A DNA stretch of 64,000 nt from Girardinichthys multiradiatus (Eukaryota; Chordata; Actinopteri; Cyprinodontiformes; Goodeidae). This document shows positions 49,501-61,500 of the stretch, piece after piece; positions within the stretch are counted from its first letter, which is position 1, and each line of letters begins with the position of its first letter. Below the pieces are notes generated by a model. It was not told where the DNA came from, did not search any database, and was given only the letters and a program-made list of their open reading frames with translations. Position numbers and translations under genes: made by a program. Where the stretch lies: positions 42,719,975 to 42,783,974 of the forward strand of contig NC_061804.1 in assembly GCF_021462225.1 (NCBI RefSeq), given 5' to 3'.

Positions 49501-52500
49501 AACTGCAGTTACCGCAGCAGTAACTGCAGTAAAACAGTGGTCCTACAAAGTACCGACTGAATACAAACGCTCACAATCCTTTTCAGATTTCAGATCTTAA
49601 AATGTGTTAAAAACCATGTGTTCTTTTCCTTCTGCTTCACAATTCTGCACTACTTTCTGTCAGTCGGTTACATAAAATCCCAATAAAAATACTTTGTGCT
49701 TTTCAACCGTAGTTTTAGTCAAATAAAAAAAAATTATAAAAAGGTTTTATGTATATCAAGTTCACCAGTTTCAGTTGAACTATAATTCATAAGGAGGTAT
49801 GGTTTTTATTGCCCTAGAAAACCAAGTGATGCTGATTTCAGAAAGCAAAGATATATAATTTCCCTTTCATCCCCACACAGCCAATCAGCTGGCAGCACAT
49901 GGCAGACTGTAGCAGACATGGTGAAGATGGAAACACACACCATCACTGGCCTTCTTCCCAACACTGTCTACCTGTTCATTGTCCGAGCTGTCAACGCCTA
50001 CGGCCTGAGCGACCCCAGTCCCATCTCTGAGCCAGTCAGGACACAGGACGTGAGTCCTACAGGTCAGGGGGTGGATCACCGGCAGGTACAGAGGGAGCTG
50101 GGAGAGGTGGCTGTCCAGCTTCAGGACCCAGTCATGGTCACAACAACCTCCATCCGAGTGTCCTGGACAGTAAGTGATTCACAGCTTTCATTTCTTCACT
50201 TCGATTCTGTTTTCTCCTTTAACCCCTGCGCTGATCTAGCTTTGGTTTGTGTTTAGGTGGACCGTCAGTCTCCGTATGTCCAGGGCTACCGCCTGTTTTA
50301 CCGCCCCAGCGGGGGAACCTGGCTCCTCCAGGACATTAACTCACCCTCGGAGCGCAGCGTCGTCCTCACCGGCCTGCTAAAAGGAACTGAGTATGAGATA
50401 AAAATCCGTCCGTACTTCGATGAATTCCAGGGCAAGGACAGCCGAACGCTGCTGATCCGAACTCGAGAAGAAGGTAATCTGTTGCTTTCACTAATAAGAG
50501 CATTGTGCTCTGTGAGGCTGCAGGGCTTTATGAGGGGTCTTCTCATTAGCCTGTGTTGCACTACATGAATCTTATCCACGTTATCTCTTGCTACAGTCTG
50601 AGTTTGTTTATATTGATCCGTATATTCAATAGATTTCCCCCATACACCAACGTATGCAGCCTCAGGCTTTTTATTGCTCTGTGCAAAATTCAGCAGACCA
50701 GGTATTGACCTGTCTGAGTTCCAAGTCGGCCAAAACAGACCATACTAACCTTGCAGCTCTCAGTGAGTCTGCTCTTTATATTTCATGTCTTAGCTTCATG
50801 TTTTTTTCTAGCTGACCATAGAAGTAGTCCATACTTGTTGATAAAATGACACTGATTCTATTGACCTCCTCTCATAGTCCCCAGTGCCCCACCTAGAGGA
50901 GTTACAGTGGCAACAGTGAAGCTCAACAACAGCTCCACCATCAGCGTCACCTGGGAGCCTCCACCCAGCGACATGCAGAACGGCATCATCCAGGAGTACA
51001 GGGTAAACACACTCTAGCCAAGTCCAGTCAGAACAAGTTCTAAACAGTCCAGTCAGAAGCCCAGGGATGTTGTGTATGGGTCTGTTAAACTCAGAGACTC
51101 TACTCAGTCTCTGGACGATGATCACAGGTATTGTGCAGATAAACCTAGCCAAAATCAAGTCTCCAACGTGAAGAAACGTCTCAGAAACAGGAAGATCTCA
51201 ACAGTTTCAGCATGAGCTTGAGTACTGAAAACAAAACTGTGTATCCTAACAGGTTTGGTGTGTGGGCAGCGGCAGTGATAATCAGACACGCTACTACATC
51301 AACAGGACGGTGGACAGTAACACGCTGTCCACAGTGCTGAAAGGCCTCATCCCCGGCGTGCTCTACCAGGTGGAGGTGGCGGCAGTGACGAGCGCCGGCG
51401 TTGGAACTCGCAGTCATCCCGTGTCTGTTCTCATCAGTGAGTTTTCTGCAACACTTCCTCCATGAGAAAGTTAGGTTATGGATGGAGTGCAGTCATGGCT
51501 AAGGCAATGATTTCTGAACCTCTCTCTGACATGCTGGATATATTAACTTCTGGATCATATCCTTATCAGAGTTTGGAGTTGATCTCATGTTTTTGGCTTC
51601 TATTTCTCCACCTGCTGTCTCAGAACTGACCACAGGTTTTCAATTTACTTCTGGGAAGTTTCTAGGTCCAGAATGTCAAAGTTCTGGTCTATGAGTCCCT
51701 TGTGCCGCAGTTCTCCGTCCTACTGGGAAATACACATCATTTCCTAACTGTTTCTGGATTGTTGGAAGGAGTTGCTCTTGGAATACGATTTTGATCTCAT
51801 TCTTTAAGGGAGGAAGTCCAGCCCACACATGGACTGTGTGGGGTTAGGTTTTATCCATGGGAGGGTCCTTGGATAAAAAGTAACCCCCACACATAGATTG
51901 TAGTTTTAGCTGCAACGTTCTTTGCAGCAGTCTCCTTACATGCAATGCACTTTTGATGATAGTTGCTCACTTTTTTTTGGAAGCAACCATTTTAGCACAA
52001 GTATATTTTAGTCACATCTCTTCCTTTATTACAGCAACAATATGTCAATCAGATTAATAATTTTAGCTGGACTCTTTCACAGCTTTACCTGTGTTGATCA
52101 TATTACTCTGAATTTAGCAGATCACTTTGTTTTAAAGCAAAAAAAACAATCAAAACAAATTTTTTGTTCTAAAATGGCTCTTTGCGATGAATTACATACT
52201 AAATACTTAATACATACACAATACATACAAGCTGACAACTTGAGTTTTCCACACAATAGTCCAAACGAGGCACAACATCGCCTCTACTTTTGGCCTTGAC
52301 TGTATTGTGAAGTTGAGTACAAACCTATTAGTTTGAACCAAACTGAATTCAGCTTCTCCTAAGCTATGTATCATAGTAGCAAAAACGTCCTGTGTTTTTT
52401 AAAGAAACGTAAGGACAACCAAATGCTATACAAAGCTTCAGTTCATATATTATGTTATTAAACCGTTGTCACGTCTGTGTTTGTTCCCACAGAGCTGCCA

Positions 52501-55500
52501 GCTGAACAGCCGACTGCTTCAGGCGGCGGAGGGACCAGTGACAGCAGCGAGGAGGGCAGCGTGAGTCTGGCTGAGCAGATCACTGACGTGGTTAAGCAGC
52601 CGGCGTTCATCGCAGGCATCGGCGGGGCCTGCTGGGTTATCCTCATGGGCTTCAGCTTGTGGATCTACTGCCGCCGCAAGAAGAGGAAGGAGTTGAGCCA
52701 CTACACCGCTTCCTTCGCCTACACACCAGCAGGTCAGGAAGGATGAGTGACGTGTGGGAGTCTAGATTTTTTGTTCTGCTCTCGCTTTCTGCTGTCTGCT
52801 TTATAAAAGAAGCCACGGGACTTACCTGTGGAAGAATAATTCAGAGTGTTGCCAGAGGCACTGGAAACTTAATTATATTTTAGGGAAGCATCATGATATT
52901 TATCTTAGTGAAAAAAAGTGAACTTTGTGATAATCTGGATGGATTTCACAAATAGTTTAAAGTTGGGTGTTATGTCTAGTGTGCTGAGTTGCTGTGCAGT
53001 CTGGGATCGAAGTATTTTTCAGGCCTTTCTGTCCGTCCCTCTGAAGATAATGTGACATGCAGCAGTCAGTTTACCCCTCCTCTAAACTGTTTTTCTCCCT
53101 GTCTTCTTGTAGTTGGTTTCCCTCATGGTGAGGGATCAGGACTCAGTGGAAGGTAATTGAGAATCTTTCTCTTTAAAAGATCTCATTTATTAATTTCTTC
53201 TCATGTTGTGTTTTTATTTCAACTTTTGCAACATGCTTTACAGGCCTGGTGTGCTGGGGGGCAACATGGGGAACTACCCATGGCTGGCAGACTCTTGGCC
53301 CACCACCAACCTGGTCCACAGCAGCAAGGAGGCCGTCCACTGCTGCACCACCAATCACGACACAGCTGAAAGATATTACAACGGTAAGAAGCTCTTGGGG
53401 AGCAATCATTTCCAAGTGCTTAAAAGAAAGCAACAAACCTGTGCTGAGTACAAACTTCACCCTCAAACAGAAGCTGGGATCTCAAACTACCTCAATCAGA
53501 CAGAGAAGTACAGCATAGGAGGCTCCACAGAAGGTCCCATCTACAGCACCATTGATGCCACCAGTGAAGACCTGCACAGCTTCACCTACGGCCAAAACAT
53601 CTCCACAACCCCGTACGCCACCACCTCCATCATGCCCTTTGCCAGTCAGACACAGGGAGCAGCTTACACTGGCGAGCAGCAGGAAGAAGGGCACTGGATC
53701 GCCCAGCCAGGCCCCTCTGGAGCTCAGTATGCCCAGCCGGATCGCTGCAGTGGTAAGATGAGAACAGGCTTTAATCTGTCTGACAGTGATTAGTGTTATG
53801 GAGAAAGAAACCCATGTAAAGGCTTCATACAGCTCTACAACTGTGCTTGGATTTTGTTTTTACAGCATATGATAAACAGGAAAATGACAACAAAAGTACT
53901 CATAACTTTTGCACCTGAGCGGTATATCCCTGTAGCTCCCCCAAAGGCTTTTTAGTTGCTTCTCTAGATAATGCTCTCCTCGCCCAGCTGCCTGTTTAGG
54001 TCGTCTTGTAATGAAGGATGATGGATTGAACAGAGCTCCATGAGATGTTCAAAGCTTGAGATATTGTTAAAAACCTATGGGGGAAATTTACTGCCAAAAA
54101 CAAGAGCACATGTTTTCAGTTAGAGAGCAGGATTTCATTAAAACATTAAAATGTATGAAATCTGAATCATACATTTCATAAATAAATGCTTATTCTTAGT
54201 TTTCCATAATTTAAGTGCTTCACAATAAAATTACTATAATGTTAAACTTTCTACCATTGTTACAGACTCTGCTGAGGCGTCAAATTCTGGAGCAATTGCT
54301 GAGCCAAATGCAATATGTTCTCAGTCATGAAGAGCAAAAAGAATTTGCAAGCAGGGAAGAAACTTGAGAGCGCGGTTTTGATCCGAGCAGAGAGCAAGTT
54401 TGTGCGCATGGAGGATGAAGCAAGCAGGAGGAGAAATTATCTATGCAGGAAGCATTAGATCAGAGCACAGAAACAAAGATTTGAGAGAGAACGGAGTATA
54501 TTTGAAAGAAAGCAGAAGTTTTGAGTGAAAGTATTACTAAGTTTGAGTACAAGCAGAATGAAATCCTGCTCTCAAATAGAAAATATGTGCTCTTGATTTT
54601 TGGCAATAAATTTCCCCTATAAAAACCTTTATTGTTTTAAACATCTCCACAACTCATCTGTTTTTATATTGGGATAAAATTTTACTCTACTGAGCTGTAT
54701 TTATTGATTAGTTTAATTCTAAATGTAGTTGTCTGCTATAAATTTTATTTAGGGGTACTAAAGGCGGATTAATACAAACATGCCACAATTCTTTATTTGT
54801 CAAAGCCGTTTTCCTTCCACTTCATGAGTATACACCAGGCGCGTAGCTAGACCTGGGCTTCCGAGGCAGAAGCCCCAGATGTTTTCTGAACAACCCCGGA
54901 CTTCTTGATTGAAGAAATTTAGAAGTATTTAAAAGAAATCAGCCACAAAATGGTATAGGACTTCACATTTTTATTTAAAAACAATCAGGTTTTTTAATTG
55001 TGTTCCGTATAATCACGTCCCGCTCCACCAAACCTGACAATGAGTTAAAAGGAGAAGACAAAAGATTATTATTTGCGCACTCGCGGCACCGCTTATGCGC
55101 AACTACGCGCACAGCCAGTGACGGACTAAATTCTGGCGAAGTCCAGAACAGCAGTTTACTCCAGGTCGACCTGCCTTGTTCATTACCTGAAAAGTTACAC
55201 TGAGCGCCTCGAACTGGGCTCATTTCAGAGGAACCGCAGAGCCAACCGGAGAGAGGGAGCCTTGTGGGTGTGTGTTCAGGAACAGGTGGACGCCGAGCGG
55301 TATAACCCAGACAAAGATAGCGGTAAAACCTGAATGCTGACTCAGAATGGGCTAATTGTAAGTTACAGCTAATCACTGATTCACCCAGCAAGACATGAGG
55401 TGGAGGTTCACTCTAATGAGCATCTTCAGGGTCATGATGAGGGACTTTCACCTGAGCTACAGGTGAAGTTAAATGATCTGTGATAGAAAACAGGAGCAAC

Positions 55501-58500
55501 CTTCTTCTAGCCGGATTTGCATCATAATGTGAAAATATCTGGTCCTTTAATTCAGTCAAAATAAAAGCATTTAATCCTAACGTAGCTGAACACATTAAAA
55601 ATCCTTCAGATCATCTCATGGCTGCAGCCAGTCTTATAGTCCAGTTCTACATGTAGATAGAACCAGGTGTTGCTCAATAAACCAGGAAAATATCTCCTGG
55701 TTCCAGTAAGACGTAGTAGAAAGTAAACCTCCCTCTTCTCTTTCATATCTTCTGTGTTGATTCTAAACATGTAGCTCTGGGTTTAAAGATGCAGAATAAT
55801 TAGGAAATAAATCATAGCAATTAATCACAGGTGGATAATTGATTAGTTAACTATTTTATTTTCCTAAATTACACATGTAATATTATATAAAATAAACTAA
55901 TTAAACAAGGATACAGTTTTACTGAAGGTGAGACATACATACCAGATGTATACAGTTATTAATAACTTTAATATTAGTACTAATAAGGCCTAGGATGAGA
56001 CTCTACACTATATTTTAAACACCACAACTTAACACACTTTCCTCTCAAAGTGTTTAATAGTAAGAACTGCACTAATATCTCACATGTAGAACAAAAGACT
56101 GGGTTGAAAAAGGTTTCATTTCTTATTTTTGGCAGGACAAATTTCTTAAGAAGTGGAATGAAGTGCTGAAAAGATGGTGATAAAAGAGAACAGGTTCATA
56201 AAAGAAGGAACAATTTTAATAAAATGTTTTGAAAGCTCTTGGCATCATAAAATAAACGTGTTTTAGGATTTTACCATTTGACTAAATCAACTTTATACCA
56301 CTTTCCCTTTTTGAAATATAAGAATAAAGACTATGGAGTCTCAGGAGTGGAACCCTTTGATGAGAATTTAACGTTTAAAAAGGTAATTTATGTTGATGAC
56401 AAAAGAAGCATATTTATCTGGCCCAAACTAAACATCTCTGAGTTTAAGAAAAACCTTTGTCAGCAAAAATTTACATTAAGTTACTTTCTAAATACCTCAA
56501 AATGTGTCATTATTTGTTTCAACAAAATGGTTTTTCATCAGTCCTAAACTCTATTTCTCCTTGTCCTTCATTCAGCTTCTAACAAAAATAAAAAGTAAAA
56601 TTATTGCAAACCTTTTCTGTTTGATTCATAATAATTTACATTCAGTCTAAAACCAGCCGAGACAGAGAACTGATACAATATGTCCTATATTATTTTAATT
56701 TTAAATTACCTATAAATTGTCTCATTGAAATCTAAATATTTTGGATTTGGGCTAAAGCCCCCAATGGTTTGAGACCCTAAAAACGCCCCTGGTATACACT
56801 ACCTTATGTTGGTCACTGAAACAAAATCCAGATAAAATACATTAAAGTTTGTGGTTGTAACGTGACACACTGTGAAAAAAGTTCAGTTCTAATGAGTATT
56901 TTTGCAAATATCTGTAGATCTGTGTTCTCTCTTCTTAATTTAAGTGAACTGAAATAAGTCAATGTTGTTGCTCCCATATTTATATTCTGGAGCTTGGTTG
57001 CTGGGGGAATATCTGCTCATGATGGATTGACTCCTTTCAACAGAGCTTTGTTTTTAAAAGGTTTTCTTTTCTGTTTCGATTTGAAGGTAAGCCCAAGCAG
57101 AAGGCAATGGGGAAGGCTGTTAAGACCCCATCTCTGACCTGGATGGAGGCTTTGCCCCCACCTCCACCAGTTGGAGAGCTGGAACAGTGTGAGCAAGACA
57201 GCCAGCATGATGACATGGACATAGGGTGAGGCAGACTTCTAACTTCTAATTTATAACCTGTTTTTCTTAGACAAACAGGTTATAAATACCCATTACCCAG
57301 TCGGATCATTACTTAGATTTTCCCTTATTTCTGTGAGGTACATAAAGTATTGATCCCAACATTGTTTTCTGCTTCTGGCCTTAACAACTCGATTATCTCA
57401 GCCCCGGCCAATTGCTTAAGTTATTTAGCAGTTTTACTCCTTAGCACTGGCTTTCTTTAACCTCAAGGCAAAAACATCATTCTTATCACTTGCAGAGCAG
57501 CAGTGCCACCCTAGACGAAGCTTAGCCCCCTGCAGTTTTGCCAATGGCTATCATGAGCCAAGTCCAAAAGAACATCATTAATCTTTAAGCAGCCTCATGG
57601 CTTGCTGAATTTGATGGAACCAAAGAGCAAACAAGCTGCTCTGTCCTAAGGGGTTTAAACAATACATGGACGAAAGGTCCAGTCAAAGCTGCAATATGCT
57701 GTACTCTCAGTGTGAAAAACGTCTTTTTCCATGTAGCTCGGATGAGGAGTGGTGTCCACCCCTTCCTGAGAGGACTTACCTGATGGAAGGCTGTGAAGAG
57801 GGGCCCTCTGGCCCTCAGAGAAACATCACGTCCTCACCAGCCACTTCCTACAGCCATCAGTCGACCGCAACCCTCACGCCTTCACCCCACGAGGAAGCCA
57901 GAGCCCTTAGTGACCAGCAGCTGTCACGGTATGTGAATAGACTTGGTACTTAATGTTTTGATTTATGTTTCAGAGCAAAGTAAAAAGGTTTTTTTTAATG
58001 TCAGCAAACAGACTGCTGGGATGGTGTCAATCCCACAGAAATCAAGTCACATTAAAGCTTTGCTGGAGGGAGGCTTTTCCATGTGCTTCTTTCCACTATT
58101 TTACATTACAACAGGACTGGGAGGGATACCTTCAACTGGTAAATGACTAAATAAAGTTGGCTAGAACATGATAATAACGCTGATTGTGTTTAGATGTGGG
58201 CCACTCATCTCAAAGTTCCTAAGAAGTGTGCGTTTAGATTTTTTTTTCTTCTTATACTGCACATATAATCTTAAATATAACTTTTGATTATTTGAATGTT
58301 AAAACTCAAAACTACTGCAGAGAAACAAAAATACACTAACATGCTGTGCTGTGCTTTATACTAAGGTGGTGTTAGCTCAATTTACACCAATGCAGTATTT
58401 GCACTGCTGAGATAGCTGCTTCACCTATGCAGCTCGCAGCATCTGATTTACAAAGCAAATAGCAGCTGTTCTAGGCCAGAGTAAAAATGCTCATTAGGTG

Positions 58501-61500
58501 CAGCAATTGTTAACAGTTGGCTTTTCTTTTTGTCAGGACAGTTTTTTCTTGGTGCCAAAATGAAAATACGACCTTCTGGAATGGCTGCCAGAAGTGACGG
58601 AGAAGGAAAATATTACCTCACAGGAAGCTTCACATTTAAACTGTAAAAGCAACATCTCACAACCAGGACCCACTGTCCTCAGCATGTTCGAGCACTACTG
58701 TGCATAAAGAACAGGTTTTAGAAGATAGTTAGTTTACTGCATCTGTTTGAAGGTTCTTTAATTATAAGGTTTGTATTCTGAATATGAAACAGTATTTTTA
58801 GGGGTTCCACTAACTATTTGCAACAATATTCAGTGAGTACTTGTAACTGGAAGATCTGATGAATGCCTTCTGTGACATTCATGCCCGTTTCAGGTAAAGC
58901 CAGTAGGTCACATGGTTCCTTTTTACTTGAAAGTAAATAAGTGTCTCAAATGAAACACTTTGAGAATGTGACACGTTCTCTGCCCTGAATGGGGCCTCAT
59001 CTGGAACTGCAAGCAGAAAACTTCATTAAAATGTGGAAAACCTGGAGAGATGTTTTTTTTTCAGGTGCTCAGTTTTTAGAAATAAATCTGCATTTTCAAA
59101 GCCAATGTGAACCCGAGTTTGATTAGATTTTATGACGGTCCCTCTGATAATGTTACCATATATTCAATGAGTCTATGGTGGTATTACTAAGCTGAGTTCT
59201 GCTATTTAACTTTGATTTGTTATTAAAATTGAGGTAGAATAAAAGAAATCTTAATTTGCTTTTAGATTGTCATGTTTACAGATACAAATTAAAGTGACAG
59301 CACTGATTGAGAGATAGATTTATGTAGGGAAAACAGAAACAAACCAGCTTTGGTGTTTCACATTCATCTCACATTTCGTTTTCATAAATGTTTGAAGTAA
59401 AGTAGGAAAAAGAAAAAAAACAGATAACAAAAAGTTATGTAGGAATGTCAGTGAACAGAAACTCATCAGCTAAGTGTTTAACAACTGAAAAAGTTGAAAC
59501 AGTTTGAGAAATCAGAAGCAAACACAGAAAGCAATCGTTTGTACTTTAATTTAGACAAGTATTTAGTTGTAGATGGTTTAAAGGTAGTGAAGAAAATGTG
59601 ATCTTATCAAGTTTAATGTATTTGTTAACATTATGGTTGTCATAATGTTAACTCCTCCTGTCTGCTTACTTTTGACCAAAATACCAGAAAATAAAGGCCA
59701 CTAGTGCCAAAAATAAATAATTAAAAATGGATAAAAATGGTATTGAGCACTTTTCTTGGTATCAGCATCAAGTTTGTGTCAGAACAACCGTAGTTAACAT
59801 GTATTTTAAAATTTCATGAACGGAGATGATTAATATTATGTAGGACAATCACACCACAAATATTCTACTGATCCTAAACTGTACTTCTCCTTCAATTATA
59901 AACCGATCTCCCAAACAGCTCAGCTCAAAATCCAACCGGTTAGCATTCAGTGACATGTTGCCCTTACTTCCCATAGCAGAAGGTTACCCTGCGGTCCAGT
60001 GCCAGTTCCCCAGGCGCCGAGCCCACCACTCACCCAGTCCAACCCCATCCTGTGTAGCCAACAGCATCTCAGCTCAACAGAGGTTGGCACGCTGCAGTTC
60101 CAAAGTCCTGCTCACTGCTGCCTTCACAGCCAGGGGCCAACAGTGAACGAAGACAGCGCAGCTACGCCTGGTAAAGTCACTGCTGCATTCATGCATTACA
60201 AACAGAACTCAGCAATCAATATGCAACATAGCAAACAGGCCCATATCAGCTGTTCCTGGATGATCTGAATGTCATCTTTCTGCCACAGTGCACAGCCGCT
60301 CCTCTCCAGCCGAAACCTGCGCTCCTCCCATCCAAAAATCCAGAGTGAAGAAAAAGGTGTCCAAGACGTCAGCATACAGAAGAGATATTCAAGGAGGTGA
60401 AAAGACGTTCTAACCTGCTTTTCTTGATTCACATGTTGTCGAATTCAGGAAGTATTTGTACAGGAAATGCTACGTTTTTTAAATCAAGGCATTATTGTGT
60501 GTGACCAAGACAAGTCACACACAATAATGCTTTTTTCTGAATGGGACGAATGTTTCCTTGTGTGTTTCAAACATCAGAAATTCTAAGAGAAACTGCAGAG
60601 GAGTGAGTGCCCATATTCTGAACACAGAACACATGTGGTTCCTTGTGATTTACACAATCAGAACTGTTGTTTGACAAGCAGATTGTTTTCACTCATTTAA
60701 ATTCACAAATTTTCTAAATGAGAACAGAGCTGGAAGAAGTCTGTCATGTTCTCTCCATCTGAATGTGAGGCAATTAAATAAACTGTAACCAAGTATTCTT
60801 TGGAAAGCAAATACAGCTGGTATATAACAGACACTATAATTAGCCGAACCGCCTCTGAAAACTATGGGGAAATTCTTTATTACGGTATTGTTTAAAAGTT
60901 TCTTATTTTATTCCTCACCGTGTGGTTTAGACCTCCCCCCACCTCCGGAACCCCCTCCAGAGGAGGATAGGCTTCAAGGCCCTCAGGGGTGTATGGAGAC
61001 CAGCAGCTTGGCAAACGGTGCCCCTTCTTCCCTGGAGAGGAGTGAACACAGCAGCAACAGCCACCAGCGGAAAGGCTCGGGACAAAAACACGCCGACAGT
61101 AAGAAGCCGTGTTTGTAACTCATCATCTCATTAAAGGTTAGACATGTCTACTCACAGATAGAACCGGGCTTCAGCTGTACCAAAACCCATTTTCAGCTAA
61201 ACGCACTGGTAAACACAGTCTAATAAAGTCTAGACAACATAATGCTGCATCATGCTCTTCTGCTGCACTGCAGTGTTTCTCCTCCATATGAGAGTAAAGT
61301 GGGACTGACTTCAATATGTCATTCTTTATGAATGACTCTGCAGCAGACACATTACAAGATGTTGACTGTAAATAAAAAAACACATGTTCTATAATCCTGA
61401 AATTGCTGCTGTAGTATTAGTTTAGCAGATCAAGGCTTCATTTTGAACTACTATTAACTACAGTATCTGAAATAGTTAGGTGTTCAGTCATTGGGTTAGG

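Larger units (their letters stand above)
47590..49735 (+). mobile_element. Old Tc1 fossil, interrupted by a younger element
   Basis: Left half 47590-48029 reads in broken frames like [27 protein letters not shown] and ...WKKVL, the Tc1 start and core. It is cut at TTTGGCCTA by the element at 48030 and resumes at 49252 with a degenerate transposase 3' part, ending near TCTGTCAGTCGGTTACATAA and CCCAATAAAAATAC, a common Tc1 end. The right half is also present, inverted, at 27920-28404. Confidence 0.8.
46241..49880 (+). other. robo3 intron within FN3-1 (3.6 kb)
   Basis: 46241-47580 has no recognisable element apart from an ATACA tract at 47465-47487. 47590-49735 is an old Tc1 relic split by a younger Tc1-like element (48030-49249). 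Confidence 0.7.
53930..56890 (-). mobile_element. Tc1 fossil split into three pieces
   Basis: GCTCTCCTCGCCCAGCTGCC with GATGGATTGAACAGAGCTCC and TTCAAAGCTTGAGATATTGT are complements of the Tc1 DNA-binding region. After the MITE it resumes TTATTGTTTTAAACATCTCC, then GGTACTAAAGGCGGATTAAT and TTTTCCTTCCACTTCATGAG. After the hAT it continues GTTGGTCACTGAAACAAAAT, TACATTAAAGTTTGTGGTTG and TAACGTGACACACTGTG, a standard Tc1 terminal region. Joining the pieces without the insertions restores a normal Tc1 order. Confidence 0.8.
53753..57086 (+). other. robo3 intron between CC1 and CC2 (layered transposons)
   Basis: 3.3 kb made almost entirely of a Tc1 fossil (pieces at 53930-54076, 54621-54835, 56792-56890) interrupted by a MITE and a hAT element. 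56890-57086 is plain intron. Confidence 0.75.

Noticed and set aside
50170..50256. Second 87-nt intron as an in-frame retained intron
   Set aside because: It is a multiple of three but its last codon is the acceptor TAG, which is an in-frame stop.
54975..55391. 138-codon minus-strand open frame
   Set aside because: Lies in the hAT element and shows no transposase or host domain I recognise.
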